Positions 25,436-34,781 of a stretch of 64,000 nucleotides of DNA are shown here, piece by piece. Under the pieces are notes generated by a model that worked only from the letters and a program-made list of their open reading frames with translations, did no database searches and was not told where the DNA came from. The DNA is taken from assembly GCA_022606135.1 (NCBI GenBank), contig JABYQN010000003.1, forward strand, positions 1,054,001 through 1,118,000, written 5' to 3'. The first letter of the stretch is position 1. Each line of letters opens with the position of its first letter. The position numbers were made by a program, and so were the translations under genes. The stretch is from Fomes fomentarius (lineage: Eukaryota > Basidiomycota > Agaricomycetes > Polyporales > Polyporaceae).

Positions 25436-26150
25436 ATGGAGAAAATTAAGGAGGTGTGCTTGACATCATGCTGCCAACGTTCGCACACGTTACGCTAAAC
25501 AGATCGTCGTGACAGCGTTTGCAATCCCTCCGTGCTGAGGCCGACAATGCCGTCGGGCGTGCCGAAGAGGCTGAGGCGAAGAACAAGAAGTACGAACAGC
25601 TCCTGCTTGAGAAGGAGCAAGAGATCACGTCTCTCCAGCACAAGATCTCTGTCCTCGACGCAGATCTCGAGAAAGCGGAGACTAAGCTTGCAGATCTGAA
25701 GAGCGCACAGGAGGATGGCGAGCAGAGCAAGACTGCGAATGAAGGTCTTCAGCGGAAGATCCAGCTGCTTGAAGAGGAGCTCGATGCCGCGGACAAGAAC
25801 CTGAAGGAGGCTATGGACAAGTACGTGTGCAAGCCGTGACCTCGATGTGCTTTGCTAATATGTTATCGGTAGGCTGAGACAGGTCGATGTCAAGGCGGAG
25901 CACTTTGAGCGTCAGGTCACACGTCTGGAGCAGGAGCGCGACCAATGGGAGAAGAAGTACGAGGTGCGTCACATAACACTTACTCTCTTCATCTTTCTGC
26001 TCTCGTGCACGCGCAAGCTGGTCCACACAATCATGTCCTCGATTCATCAGTATGTGCTGATATACGTGATCATATTAGGAAGCACAAGAGAAATACCGGG
26101 AATCGAAGCGCGAGCTGGACGAGCTCGTCGCCACCATGGAAGGTCTCTGA
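25436..26150 (+). CDS. TPM1: Tropomyosin (fungal Cdc8/TPM type)
   Basis: Coiled-coil dimer that winds along actin filaments and supports actin cables and cytokinesis. The first exon encodes just MEKIKE, followed by RLQSLRAEADNAVGRAEEAE, ITSLQHKISVLDADLEKAE, the long second helix block, then LRQVDVKAEHFERQVTRLEQ and EAQEKYRESKRELDELVATM ending EGL. The sequence is one uninterrupted heptad coil without prolines, about 161 residues, which is the standard fungal size. Four coding exons with short introns. Divergent promoter shared with the DUF2408 gene. Confidence 0.95.
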
Positions 26151-26458
26151 TACCCAAACATTCAGCAATGTACCATACTGCACCGTCTGGCATGTCGGGC
26201 AACGTACGCCAGGTTCACCCACCTGCGATGCTATCTCGACGACGTCATGGTGGCGATCACGATCTCAAACTTCCTCCTACATTTACTCTACACGTCGAAT
26301 TGTTACGCCATCTAGCATGTGTATAGTGCCCGCAATGACAGAACACATCTTCATTCATGGCTGCATGATGCGCGACTTGCTATATTATACATGATACGCT
26401 TTATGCACCTACTCTTCATGCAGATAGCACCTTCAGGGCGTCGATGTTAGACGCTCAT

Positions 26459-27053
26459 TCAATTCTGCTTTTCTTCAGCAAAACTGAGAGAAATGGAGTT
26501 GACGCAGTGTCGTTCATCGGCTGCAAAGGGGTCAATTTCTATTTGAGAGCAGATGAAGGAAATGCGTACTCGGCGTCGGGAAACCCTCGCCCTTGAACAC
26601 ATGACCCAGATGGCCGCCGCAAGCAGCGCAGGTTATTTCGGTGCGTGACATTCCAAATGAGCGATCCTCGTGACGGTTCACTGCACCGGGGATGGCTACG
26701 TCGCGCACTTGGTCAGTAAGAGGCGGATGACAGAAGAATGCACGCAGCACGGACCATCGAAGAATGCAGGCCACCCGCAGCCACTCTTGAATTTGGTAGC
26801 GCTCTTGTAGAGGGGTGTACCGCAGCCAACGCAATTATAGGTACCTTCCTCGTAGAACTTGTCGTACTGCCCGGTGCCGGCAGGCTCCGTGCCCTTCTGC
26901 CGGAGAATACGAAACTAGATGCGGATAGGATGTTCAAATTAGCATTAGGACTTGTTCTCGCTATGGCATGACGATGCATCCAACACCTACCTGCTCTGGA
27001 TTGAGGATCGCCTTCCATTCCCCGTCGCTTTTTGTCTTGCTGGGGTCCGACAT
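26459..27053 (-). CDS. MXR2: Peptide-methionine (R)-S-oxide reductase (MsrB)
   Basis: Repairs methionine-R-sulfoxide residues. From the first ATG: MSDPSKTKSDGEWKAILNPEQ, FRILRQKGTEPAGTGQYDKF, YNCVGCGTPLYKSATKFKSG, GCGWPAFFD, then AVPGAVNRHEDRSFGMSRTE, CAACGGHLGHVFKGEGFPTP, TDERHCVNSISLSFAEEKQN. It has both zinc-binding CxxC pairs and the catalytic cysteine in RHCVNS. Four exons. Upstream of the ATG the same frame stays open for about 50 codons without an ATG and reads like a mitochondrial presequence, including LTRPRNLHTTRVV. A longer isoform starting at a non-AUG codon (for example TTG near 27206) is therefore possible. Confidence 0.92.
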
Positions 27054-27459
27054 CACTACACGGGTAGTATGGAGGTTTCGAGGCCGAGTCAGGAAAGTAT
27101 TGATGGGTGCTGATGAACGCGTTGAGGGGTAGAAGAGTTCTCCGCGTGATTTATGTAGTGCTTGTACGGGCAAACAGAGACGAGCTGGTAGCAACGATGT
27201 GAACAAACGGGGAAGAAAGCATAGGATTACTGAGCGGATTATACGAGCTGTTCACAAACGCTTACCGAGGATTCACAGGTCCGCGCGGAGCGGTTGCGCG
27301 AGGTATCGTCATGAACCACGTGGTCCGATCGTCGATCGGTTGTCTCGGTTACATTGTGACGTAACTATTATTGAAGGCTGTTAAGGTTCCTTCCTCGAGG
27401 TCCATGCACAGAAATACCAGCCTAGAGTAATATGCAACGACTGCTATTATCATATGTCT

Positions 27460-27486
27460 CCATTGTCCATTGTCCATTGTCCATTG
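27460..27486. repeat. Heptanucleotide tandem repeat (CCATTGT)n
   Basis: Nearly four perfect copies of CCATTGT in the 3' flank of the GPCR gene. Non-coding microsatellite. Confidence 0.85.
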
Positions 27487-27575
27487 CATCCCAAGGTCAT
27501 CATGTTCATAATAGCGACTGATCACGGCGTCAGGCCCTCCGATTTCCATACAGGACTGTAGCATCCACTAGACGT

Positions 27576-29924
27576 TCATTCTCCGTTCGGACCCGTCATT
27601 GGAGTGACCGAGGAAAGCCTTTGCGGGAGGGTTGCCGGCTGATAACTGAGCACAACCGGGCGGATGGGCGCGACCAGCGACGGCGATCCCACGCGGCTGA
27701 CCTGATAGCTGGTGTAATAAGGCACGCTAACAATGTCGGCCTCCTGCGTAAACGAGCGGCGATCCGCCCCTGCGCTGTCCAGAGATATCTGGTCGTATGC
27801 TTCGAATCTAATGGCCCCAAACGGACTTGTCGCAGTGTATTGCGATGGTGCAGCACTGCGGAGAGCGGAGAGCGGACCGCTAGACCGGGTGAGCCTGCCC
27901 TGTTCGCTGGAGAGCGGGCTTCTCTCCATGACCGACGAGTAAGGGCTCTTAATGTAGCTACCCTCCGCGTCAGACTTGGCGGAACCGATCGCGTAGATGG
28001 TGTAGTCTGACGGGGCAGCACTGGGGAGCGCGGAGAGGGGAGTGAGGGAATGTTTGTGTGTGCTTTTCTCCATGTCGGTTGTGTCACTGCTCGCTGTGTA
28101 GCTGCTTGCGCGAGGATCGGATGCCCCGGATGTCCGGTAAAAGAGCTGGCTGACGCCTCGGGGAAACACACTATGCACCGGGAGAACGCGTCTGGTGGTG
28201 AGGAAAAGAATGACGTTGACAAATCCTGTTAGGGTTCGTGGTGAGAACTTCTATTTTGGGGCTCTCTCTGAATTCTAGTCGCACCTGAGAGGAGGAAGAT
28301 GGCATCGCTGTTCGATATGTTGAGACCACGATTCCCACAACTTGTCATAGCGACATACCTGACAATGGTGACGGCAAAAGGCACTTCATGTCCAGTCCAC
28401 TCGGCGAAGCGGCAGATGGCGATCGGTAGCAGCAGGATGGTGTAAGCGACCTGCGAGCGAAGGCAGTCAGTTATTTTTATCCTCCGACGCCAAGATTCTA
28501 ATTGCGTCCAGCGTACCGGATATCTGAAAACAGCAGCAAAGTCAACCTTGGGAAAGAACCAATATTTCAGAGAGACATACAATAGCATGCCTTTGGCAAT
28601 GTTGATAACGTGCGTATCAACGCTCTTCGGTGCGGTCTCCGAAAGATCACCGTGGAAGCGGAAGGAAAGCCGCCAACCGTGTAGCATGATGTTGCCTCGA
28701 AGCCTGAAGAAGACGAGTGTATACATGATGGAGCAGAATACCGCCGAGAGGAACATCTAGGATCGTTCAATCTCAGTATGCAATGCTACAGAGTGGGTTG
28801 CGCAGCCGCTCACGATCATGTAATCCATCCTAACAATACATTCACGATCAGCGGCACTGCGTGGCGTGGACGATCGTCAATTTAGATACGTACGTGATGC
28901 GCTCGGTAGGATATTGATTCGAGACCCAACACCAGTATCCAGAAATAGCATCTGCGCCCGTGGTCAGAGAACATGATTGTTGGGTTGACCGACGACTCAC
29001 AGAAGGGTCCCTTAAAAACCTGCTGGAGCGATGCAGGACCCGCACTGACGATAGCGCCGACTACTGACCATCCACCAAACATAGCAGCGACGAGCACGTA
29101 ACGTTTAAGTTTCCATCTCAAAAACAGGATCCAGAACGTGTTCAGCGCGATGATCTGCGAGTGTCGTATGAGTGGGAGAGCCGTTATAGAAGCGGCGTTC
29201 ATATATACCATCGACCTGACAATGACAATGATGATCAGCGAGAAGACGATGGTGCGGCAAACTCATGGTACATACCAATAAGCAGTTCCCACATCGGATA
29301 TGTGCTTCATGGCCCCTAGGATGTGTGATTTTCTGAGTGGAAATCGACACGATAATTGTATTCCTATTCTCACCTTGTACGGTGCAATACGGCTCGTATG
29401 ACACCGCCATCTGGTTCACCCAGCGGATACTCATGATAGAACCCACCGCTATTATCAACTTAAGATGAAGCATTGCACTTGAGGTGATTGTGCCGTACCT
29501 TGTGCAACATCGCATAGCAGTAGCGAAATAAAATAGGCTGCGACATGACTCCGGACGAATAGGTTCTGGGCTTTCGATTTACGGGTATTGAACGCCGAGA
29601 TCTGTGCACAACCGCTAAGCGTGCGATGGCCAGGCTGGCAATTCAGACGCTGCACTCACAGCTATGGCCAGGAGAAGGCCAGCCACCGAAGTAACGGAGA
29701 TGCACGAGACGATTGCGAGAACCTGTCAATTGCAACATAGAAGCGGGGTGAGAAAACGTTGCAGACTGCGAGCACTGCGGGAGAAGCACATGTGAACTGA
29801 TATGACGTACAAGCACTCCTCGGGATTCGCCTGCGGTATACGGCCTGGTTAGAACGAAAGAGCTACCATTGGGCAAGGTTGCGAGAACGTCATCCGAGGT
29901 GTCCACGTTGCCGTAGAGAGTCAT
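27576..29924 (-). CDS. Seven-transmembrane receptor, Git3/cAMP-receptor-like GPCR
   Basis: Predicted plasma-membrane G-protein-coupled receptor of the fungal glucose-sensing/Git3-like class. Start MTLYGNVDTSDDVLATLPNG. Helices in order: CLFLAIVSCISVTSVAGLLL; VRSHVAAYFISLLLCDVAQA with VGSIMSIRWV; a third with AMKHISDVGTAYWSM; IIALNTFWILFLRWKLKRYV; VLVAAMFGGWSVVGAIVSAG; FLSAVFCSIMYTLVFFRLRG; PVAYTILLLPIAICRFAEW; and DAIFLLSGFVNVILFLTTRR. Cysteines suitable for the extracellular disulphide occur in YEPYCTVQG and YWCWVSNQ. The C-terminal tail is about 190 residues, rich in Ser/Thr/Pro, and suits phosphorylation. Many short introns, including a likely 7-nt exon at 29209-29215. The ligand is unknown. 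Confidence 0.82.
29209..29215 (-). other. Predicted 7-nt microexon of the GPCR gene
   Basis: GTCGATG on the minus strand lies between ...TTGTCAG and GTATATAT.... Flanking introns are 60 nt (29216-29275) and 54 nt (29155-29208), both normal sizes. Splicing gives YWSMIIALNTFW, a continuous helix as in relatives. The 54-nt intron is in frame and stop-free, so retention would insert 18 residues instead. Confidence 0.6.
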
Positions 29925-30215
29925 CTAGACAATAGTAGAGCTGGCAGCAGAAAGGTGAAGGTTGCAGATCACAGAGGGCCAATCACGAGTAGAAGTACAC
30001 CAAGAAAGTCGTGAGGTCGTGAAAAATACGGGCCTGCCCGCGAGGTATAAATGCGCGCAGGCGCAGGAGGTGGATGGAGGAAGGGAAGAGAGAAGGATAG
30101 GCAATCTTTGCGGTGGCATGTCTATGCACCGACCCCGCCTCAAACACTGACAGGGACCATCATCGCCGCCTGTCCTGTGGCACGCAGCGCCCTCTCGCGC
30201 CCAATCGTTGCTGCG

Positions 30216-30428
30216 CCCAGAACACCAAGCGCTCGTGTGGACCATAATGAAAGCTCATACAGGAAGGAAGCCCGGTGCCGGGTGCCACTGTCTTGGGCGT
30301 CTAACTTACTCGGGCTGTTACTATCAACTTCACTGAACTTGTGTGGTCTCATATAGCAGACGAAACTCCGGTGCATACGGTACGTTGAGCGGCTGATGTG
30401 TCTGTATGGATCACTTGTAGAGGAGCTT
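30216..30428 (+). repeat. Direct repeat, left copy (~213 bp)
   Basis: Begins CCCAGAACACCAAGCGCTCG and ends TGTAGAGGAGCTT. It aligns along its length with 32463-32664, with scattered substitutions and a few short indels. Shared blocks include TCAACTTCACTGAACTTGTG and TGTGGTCTCATATAGCAG. It ends about 100 bp upstream of the APH-kinase ATG. Confidence 0.85.
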
Positions 30429-30526
30429 TCCCCTGGCTGACTACGTATACGTGCACGCAGTTCTTTTCCTTTTCAAGTTTGCGCCCTCTTTCAAAAGTTG
30501 CCAACCCTTCGCACACGCAAATTTGC

Positions 30527-32398
30527 ATGCATTACTCCCTTGGGCGTGCGAGGATGGTCTTCGATTTGCCACCGGTCTCAATATCTCCGCCTCTGCGTCA
30601 TCCTCTCTCCTCGCTGCGTTCAGCATATCCTTCCTCCTCAATCTCTAACTTCACTCGGCAGCTGCCCCGTCATGCATTCTCAAGCATGTCAGACTCTCCT
30701 GACAATCTCTTCAACTATTCATGGGACGCTGGCTGTAAGTCTTATACATGCTGTTCTCTGGTGTATGTGTCTAAATTCGCAATCTCGCACATTTAGCGTC
30801 AACAATGATCTTCGCCTTGCAGAGCGCAGACGTGAGTTCGACGTTGACGAGCTGTGTCGACTTGCGGCGCAGTCTGTGGGTCGGACTTCGCGAGATATCC
30901 ACAAATGTGTAAAGCTTGCCGAGGGCGGCTTCAACCGGACTTTCCTTATCACCATGCATGACGGCTTCGAGATGGTGGCCCGCATCCCGTACCCCGTCAC
31001 GGTCCCCAAGTTCTACGCTATCGCTAGTGAAGTGGCTACAATGTGTTTCCTCCGTTCCTCTGGGCTGCCTGTTCCCGAGATTTACCGTTACTTACCTTCG
31101 TCAGACAACGCTGCGAAATCGGAGTATATTTTCATGGAGTTTATCAGAGGCACGAAGCTCAGCGACGTGTGGCTGGAGCTGGCAGAACCGGATGTCTTAC
31201 GTCAACTTGTTCAACTTGAATCTCGCTTGATGTCAATATCTTTTCCGGCTGGTGGAAGCCTCTACTATACAAGTGACTTGGAGAAGGTGGCAGGGAGGAC
31301 AGCATCCCACTCAACGACGAGCGCTTCTGCATCGGTCCCGATGCTAGGCTGCATATGTGGTACGGAAGGAGGTCACAGCTCGAGGTGGATAGGGGACCAT
31401 GTACAGCACTCTCTTCCTTTTCTTTTGTTGAACTTTCCGGAACTAATTGAGACTTCCAGATACGCCAGCTCCGAGCTGCTGCTACGAGCGCTGCCTCGGC
31501 GTTTTCGTCTATAAAGTTTGGTCGACCGCTACTACCATTCCAGCGTGTAAGAAGGGAGGCCTACGGCTACAAGGAGCAGTCACCTTCGGACCACATGAAG
31601 AATCTTGAACGCTACCTTCTCATCGCATCCTCGCTCGTCCCCAAGAACTCAGCCCTCCATCATTTCCGTATCAGGCATCCCGATCTCCAGCCAAGCAACG
31701 TCATCGTTTCGAGGTCGCCAGACTCTAACCAGTTGAAGATTGCGGGCCTACTCGACTGGCAACACGCCTCGATCCTACCCATGTTTCTCCTCCCTGGTAT
31801 ACCAGGTCGCTTGCAAAACTACGATGACCCGGTCTCGCAGGCTCTCATCCCACCGTCATTGCCGGCGAACATAGACGAGCTGGACCAATACGAGCAGAGC
31901 CGCACAATGGGACTCTACCATCGCCGGCTCGTCCACTTCCACTACGTTAAGAACACGGAGCAGTACAACAAGCTCCATCACGATGCGTTGTCGGACCCCG
32001 TGTCCATGTTGATCTATCGCCTTTTCGACCAAGCCGGCGCTCCATGGGAAGGCGAGACCCACGCGCTAAAGACTACGCTGATAGAGGCAACGGAGATATG
32101 GGGGAGGCTTATGGGGGAAGGCGTGCCGTGTCCAGTCGCGTTCGAACCCGAGGACGTACGCAAGACAAAGGAGCTGGACGCAAAGCTGCAAGTAGCGGAC
32201 GAGAATTTTGAGGGGTGCCGAGGCATGGTTGGCTTCGAGACGGAGACCTGGGTGTCCAACGAACACTACGAGATGGCCGTGGCCCTCGCCGAGCTGCTAA
32301 AGCTGAGGCTTTTGAAAGAGATTCCGGAGGAGGAAGTCCGGGCTAAGATTGAGGCGAATTGGTTCTTGGACAATATGGACGAAGGGGATTACATGTAA
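30527..32398 (+). CDS. AIM9-like aminoglycoside-phosphotransferase-fold kinase, probably mitochondrial
   Basis: Protein-kinase-like APH family (PF01636 type), close to fungal AIM9. Candidate starts are MHYSLGRAR at 30527 or MVFDLPPVS at 30554; both lead into a Ser/Arg-rich, acid-poor stretch typical of a mitochondrial presequence, then MSDSPDNLFNYSWDAG. Conserved pieces: FDVDELCRLAAQSVGRTSRD, VKLAEGGFNRTFLITMHDGF (glycine loop), EMVARIPYPVTVP (ATP lysine replaced by the Arg usual here), YIFMEFIRGTKLSDVW, and the catalytic loop RHPDLQPSNVIVS with the metal site as IAGLLDWQH. It ends NWFLDNMDEGDYM. Flanked by the two copies of a direct repeat. The substrate of the AIM9 group is not known to me. 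Confidence 0.85.
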
Positions 32399-32462
32399 TG
32401 TATCAGATTTACAAGTTTTGTTTACACTATCGAATGGGAAAATGCACTCGTCGACGCCGGTG

Positions 32463-32664
32463 CCCAGAACACCAAGCGCTCGTGTGAGCCATAATTCAAG
32501 CCCAAAGAGGAAGCTCGGTGCCACTGTCATGGGCGTCTACCCCACCCAGGCTGTTACTACCAACTTCACTGAACTTGTGTGGTCTCATATAGCAGAGGAA
32601 GCTTCGGTGCATACGGTATGTTGAGCGGTTGACGTGTCTGAATAGATTGATTGTAGAGGAGCTT
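32463..32664 (+). repeat. Direct repeat, right copy (~202 bp)
   Basis: Partner of 30216-30428, same orientation. It begins 65 bp after the APH-kinase stop and ends about 120 bp before the CDK7 ATG. No terminal inverted repeat, TG...CA ends or pol III box is evident. Confidence 0.85.
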
Positions 32665-32783
32665 AGTGTAAGACCACAGGGTACCTTAGGGAACATCGGT
32701 ACACAATCCTCCTTTGCCTACTACTTAGACTCGGAGTGCACGGTCTCGTCCGTTCAGTGACCAGTCACTGTCGAACAGCCCGT

Positions 32784-34325
32784 ATGGACGCGGTAGAAAA
32801 GGCGAACGCCGAGAGGCAAAGGCGATGGTAGAACAGTGTGGCTACACACTCCACGATTACGCTCATCGGATTTTTCTAGGGCTAAGGACCAGAAGATTGG
32901 TGAGGGTGCCTTCGCCGTGGTATATCGAGGTAATTATCAGCATTGAACGCTGAAGATTTATTGCCACCACTGACGTATGTGACCATAGGACGGGAGGTTT
33001 CCACTGGTCGTAAGGTCGCAATCAAGAAAATCAAAGTCGGGCAGTTCAAGGATGGTCTTGACATGTCTGCCATCCGCGAGGTTAAGTTCTTGCGCGAACT
33101 CAAGCATCAGAACGTCATTGAGGTGGGGCTTTCAGCTGAAATCCTGTACAATAGGTTGCTGACGGAATCGGGTTCAGCTTCTCGACGTCTTCTCATCCAA
33201 GACAAACTTGAACCTTGTGCTAGAATTTCTCGATACAGACTTGGAGCTTGTCATCAGGGACCGCTCGCTAGTCTTCCTCCCAGCAGACATCAAGAGCTGG
33301 ATGGCCATGACGTTTCGTGGCTTGGAGTTCTGCCATCGTAACTTCATTCTTCACCGGGTTAGTATTTCCACTCAGTGCCACACATAGCATTCGTCCGCTT
33401 CTTCTTGATCGCTACACTCACCTTGTTGCTACTCTACATAATCTACAGGATTTGAAGCCGAATAACTTGCTCATAGCCTCCGACGGTCAGCTGAAGATTG
33501 CTGATTTCGGTCTTGCGCGAGACTTCACCGACCCCGGCTACAAGATGACATGCCAAGTCATCACACGGTGTGCCCCATGCCCTTCCTCGCACCGAAATAT
33601 GGAACCTGATATGTGTGGTTGCAGGTGGTACCGACCGCCGGAGCTTCTCTGGGGGTGCAGATACTACAGTACTGCCGTTGACATCTGGTCCGTTGGATGC
33701 ATCTTTGCGGAATTAATGCTGCGCACGCCATATCTGCCCGGTGAGACCGACATGGACCAACTGAAGACCATCTTCCGTGCGCTCGGAACACCGACAGAAG
33801 AAGAGTGGGCTGTACGCACTTCCTGTCTTCCGTGTTTCGCTTTCCCTCGGCACGTCATACTAACTCTTTGTCCGAATATACCAGGGCCACACAAAGCTCC
33901 CAGACTATTGCGCAGTCGGACAGTTCCCTAAGCCGCCACTCCGTGACCTCTTCACCGCAGCAAGCGCAGATTGTCTAAACCTTCTCAACAAATGTCTGAT
34001 ATATGACCCCAAGCGGCGGATCGATGCCAAAGACGTGAGCCTAACTTTATTGTTCCATTTCCTGCCTTCGGGTCTCACAGCTGTGCGTTAGGCTCTCAGT
34101 CACCCCTACTTCTTCGCGCTCCCCTATCCAACCCACCCCAGCAAGCTTCCCAAGCCCGTAAAGAAGGACAGCGGCATCCCGCTAGAAGAGGTAGACGGCA
34201 ACGTCGAGCACGCCGGGCCCGGACCTGCAGTGAAAGCCAATCCTCCCAACAACAAGCTTAAACGCAAGCACTCCTCGGACGAACTCGGAAGGCCAGTCGC
34301 TCGGCGGCTTGACTTCACAAAATGA
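32784..34325 (+). CDS. CDK7: Cyclin-dependent kinase 7 (CAK / TFIIH kinase)
   Basis: Phosphorylates the RNA polymerase II C-terminal domain as part of TFIIH and can activate other CDKs. Start [15 protein letters not shown], then glycine loop [16 protein letters not shown] lysine in [12 protein letters not shown], a PSTAIRE-like helix [20 protein letters not shown], gatekeeper region [15 protein letters not shown], catalytic [10 protein letters not shown] (split by an intron), DFGLARDF, T-loop [20 protein letters not shown], then [20 protein letters not shown] and [20 protein letters not shown]. The LDTDLELVI and [14 protein letters not shown] features fit CDK7. The C-terminal tail [11 protein letters not shown]...[12 protein letters not shown] is basic. 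At least eight exons. The repeat copy sits in its promoter. Confidence 0.95.
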
Positions 34326-34781
34326 CGGATGGGATGACACTCCAACTCCAACTTTCGCTTTTGCACTCGTTTGCGGAACTCACACATGGTACAGGAATAG
34401 GAGTCCCCCGGGTCTCTCTAACAAGAGACCTAGAAGGGTGGGGCGTGCAAGGATGTCCAAGCACGCCCCATTCTTGTTCAGCAACAACAGAGGCCCGACC
34501 GCACTATAGATAGCGCGTGTACAACTAGGTAGCTACCGGATGTACGATTACGATTCGACGACCTGTGTGCGCGAGACACTGCGACAGATGAGAGAGAGAG
34601 CACATGGAGGGACGGAACGAACCGACAACCTCGGCTGTACTACTTATGTGTGTACATGCAAGAGGACAATACAAAGGAGCTCGAATGCGGATAAGTGACA
34701 AGGGACTATGTGCGTATGAGGATGAGAAATCAGAGAAGAACAGAAACTATGCAACAAATGAAAATGACTAGGCATCATTGT
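34326..34781. other. Convergent 3' intergenic region
   Basis: Between the CDK7 and nucleoporin stops. Contains a short GA run (agagagagag near 34592). No gene seen. Confidence 0.5.

Noticed and set aside
27596..28222. 208-codon minus-strand frame beside the GPCR tail
   Set aside because: It overlaps the frame that continues the receptor after its last helix; the receptor frame has the better composition and joins to the upstream exon.
30216..32664. The paired direct repeats as LTRs of a retroelement around the APH kinase
   Set aside because: No TG...CA ends, primer-binding site, polypurine tract or retroelement proteins between them; the enclosed gene is an ordinary intron-containing kinase.
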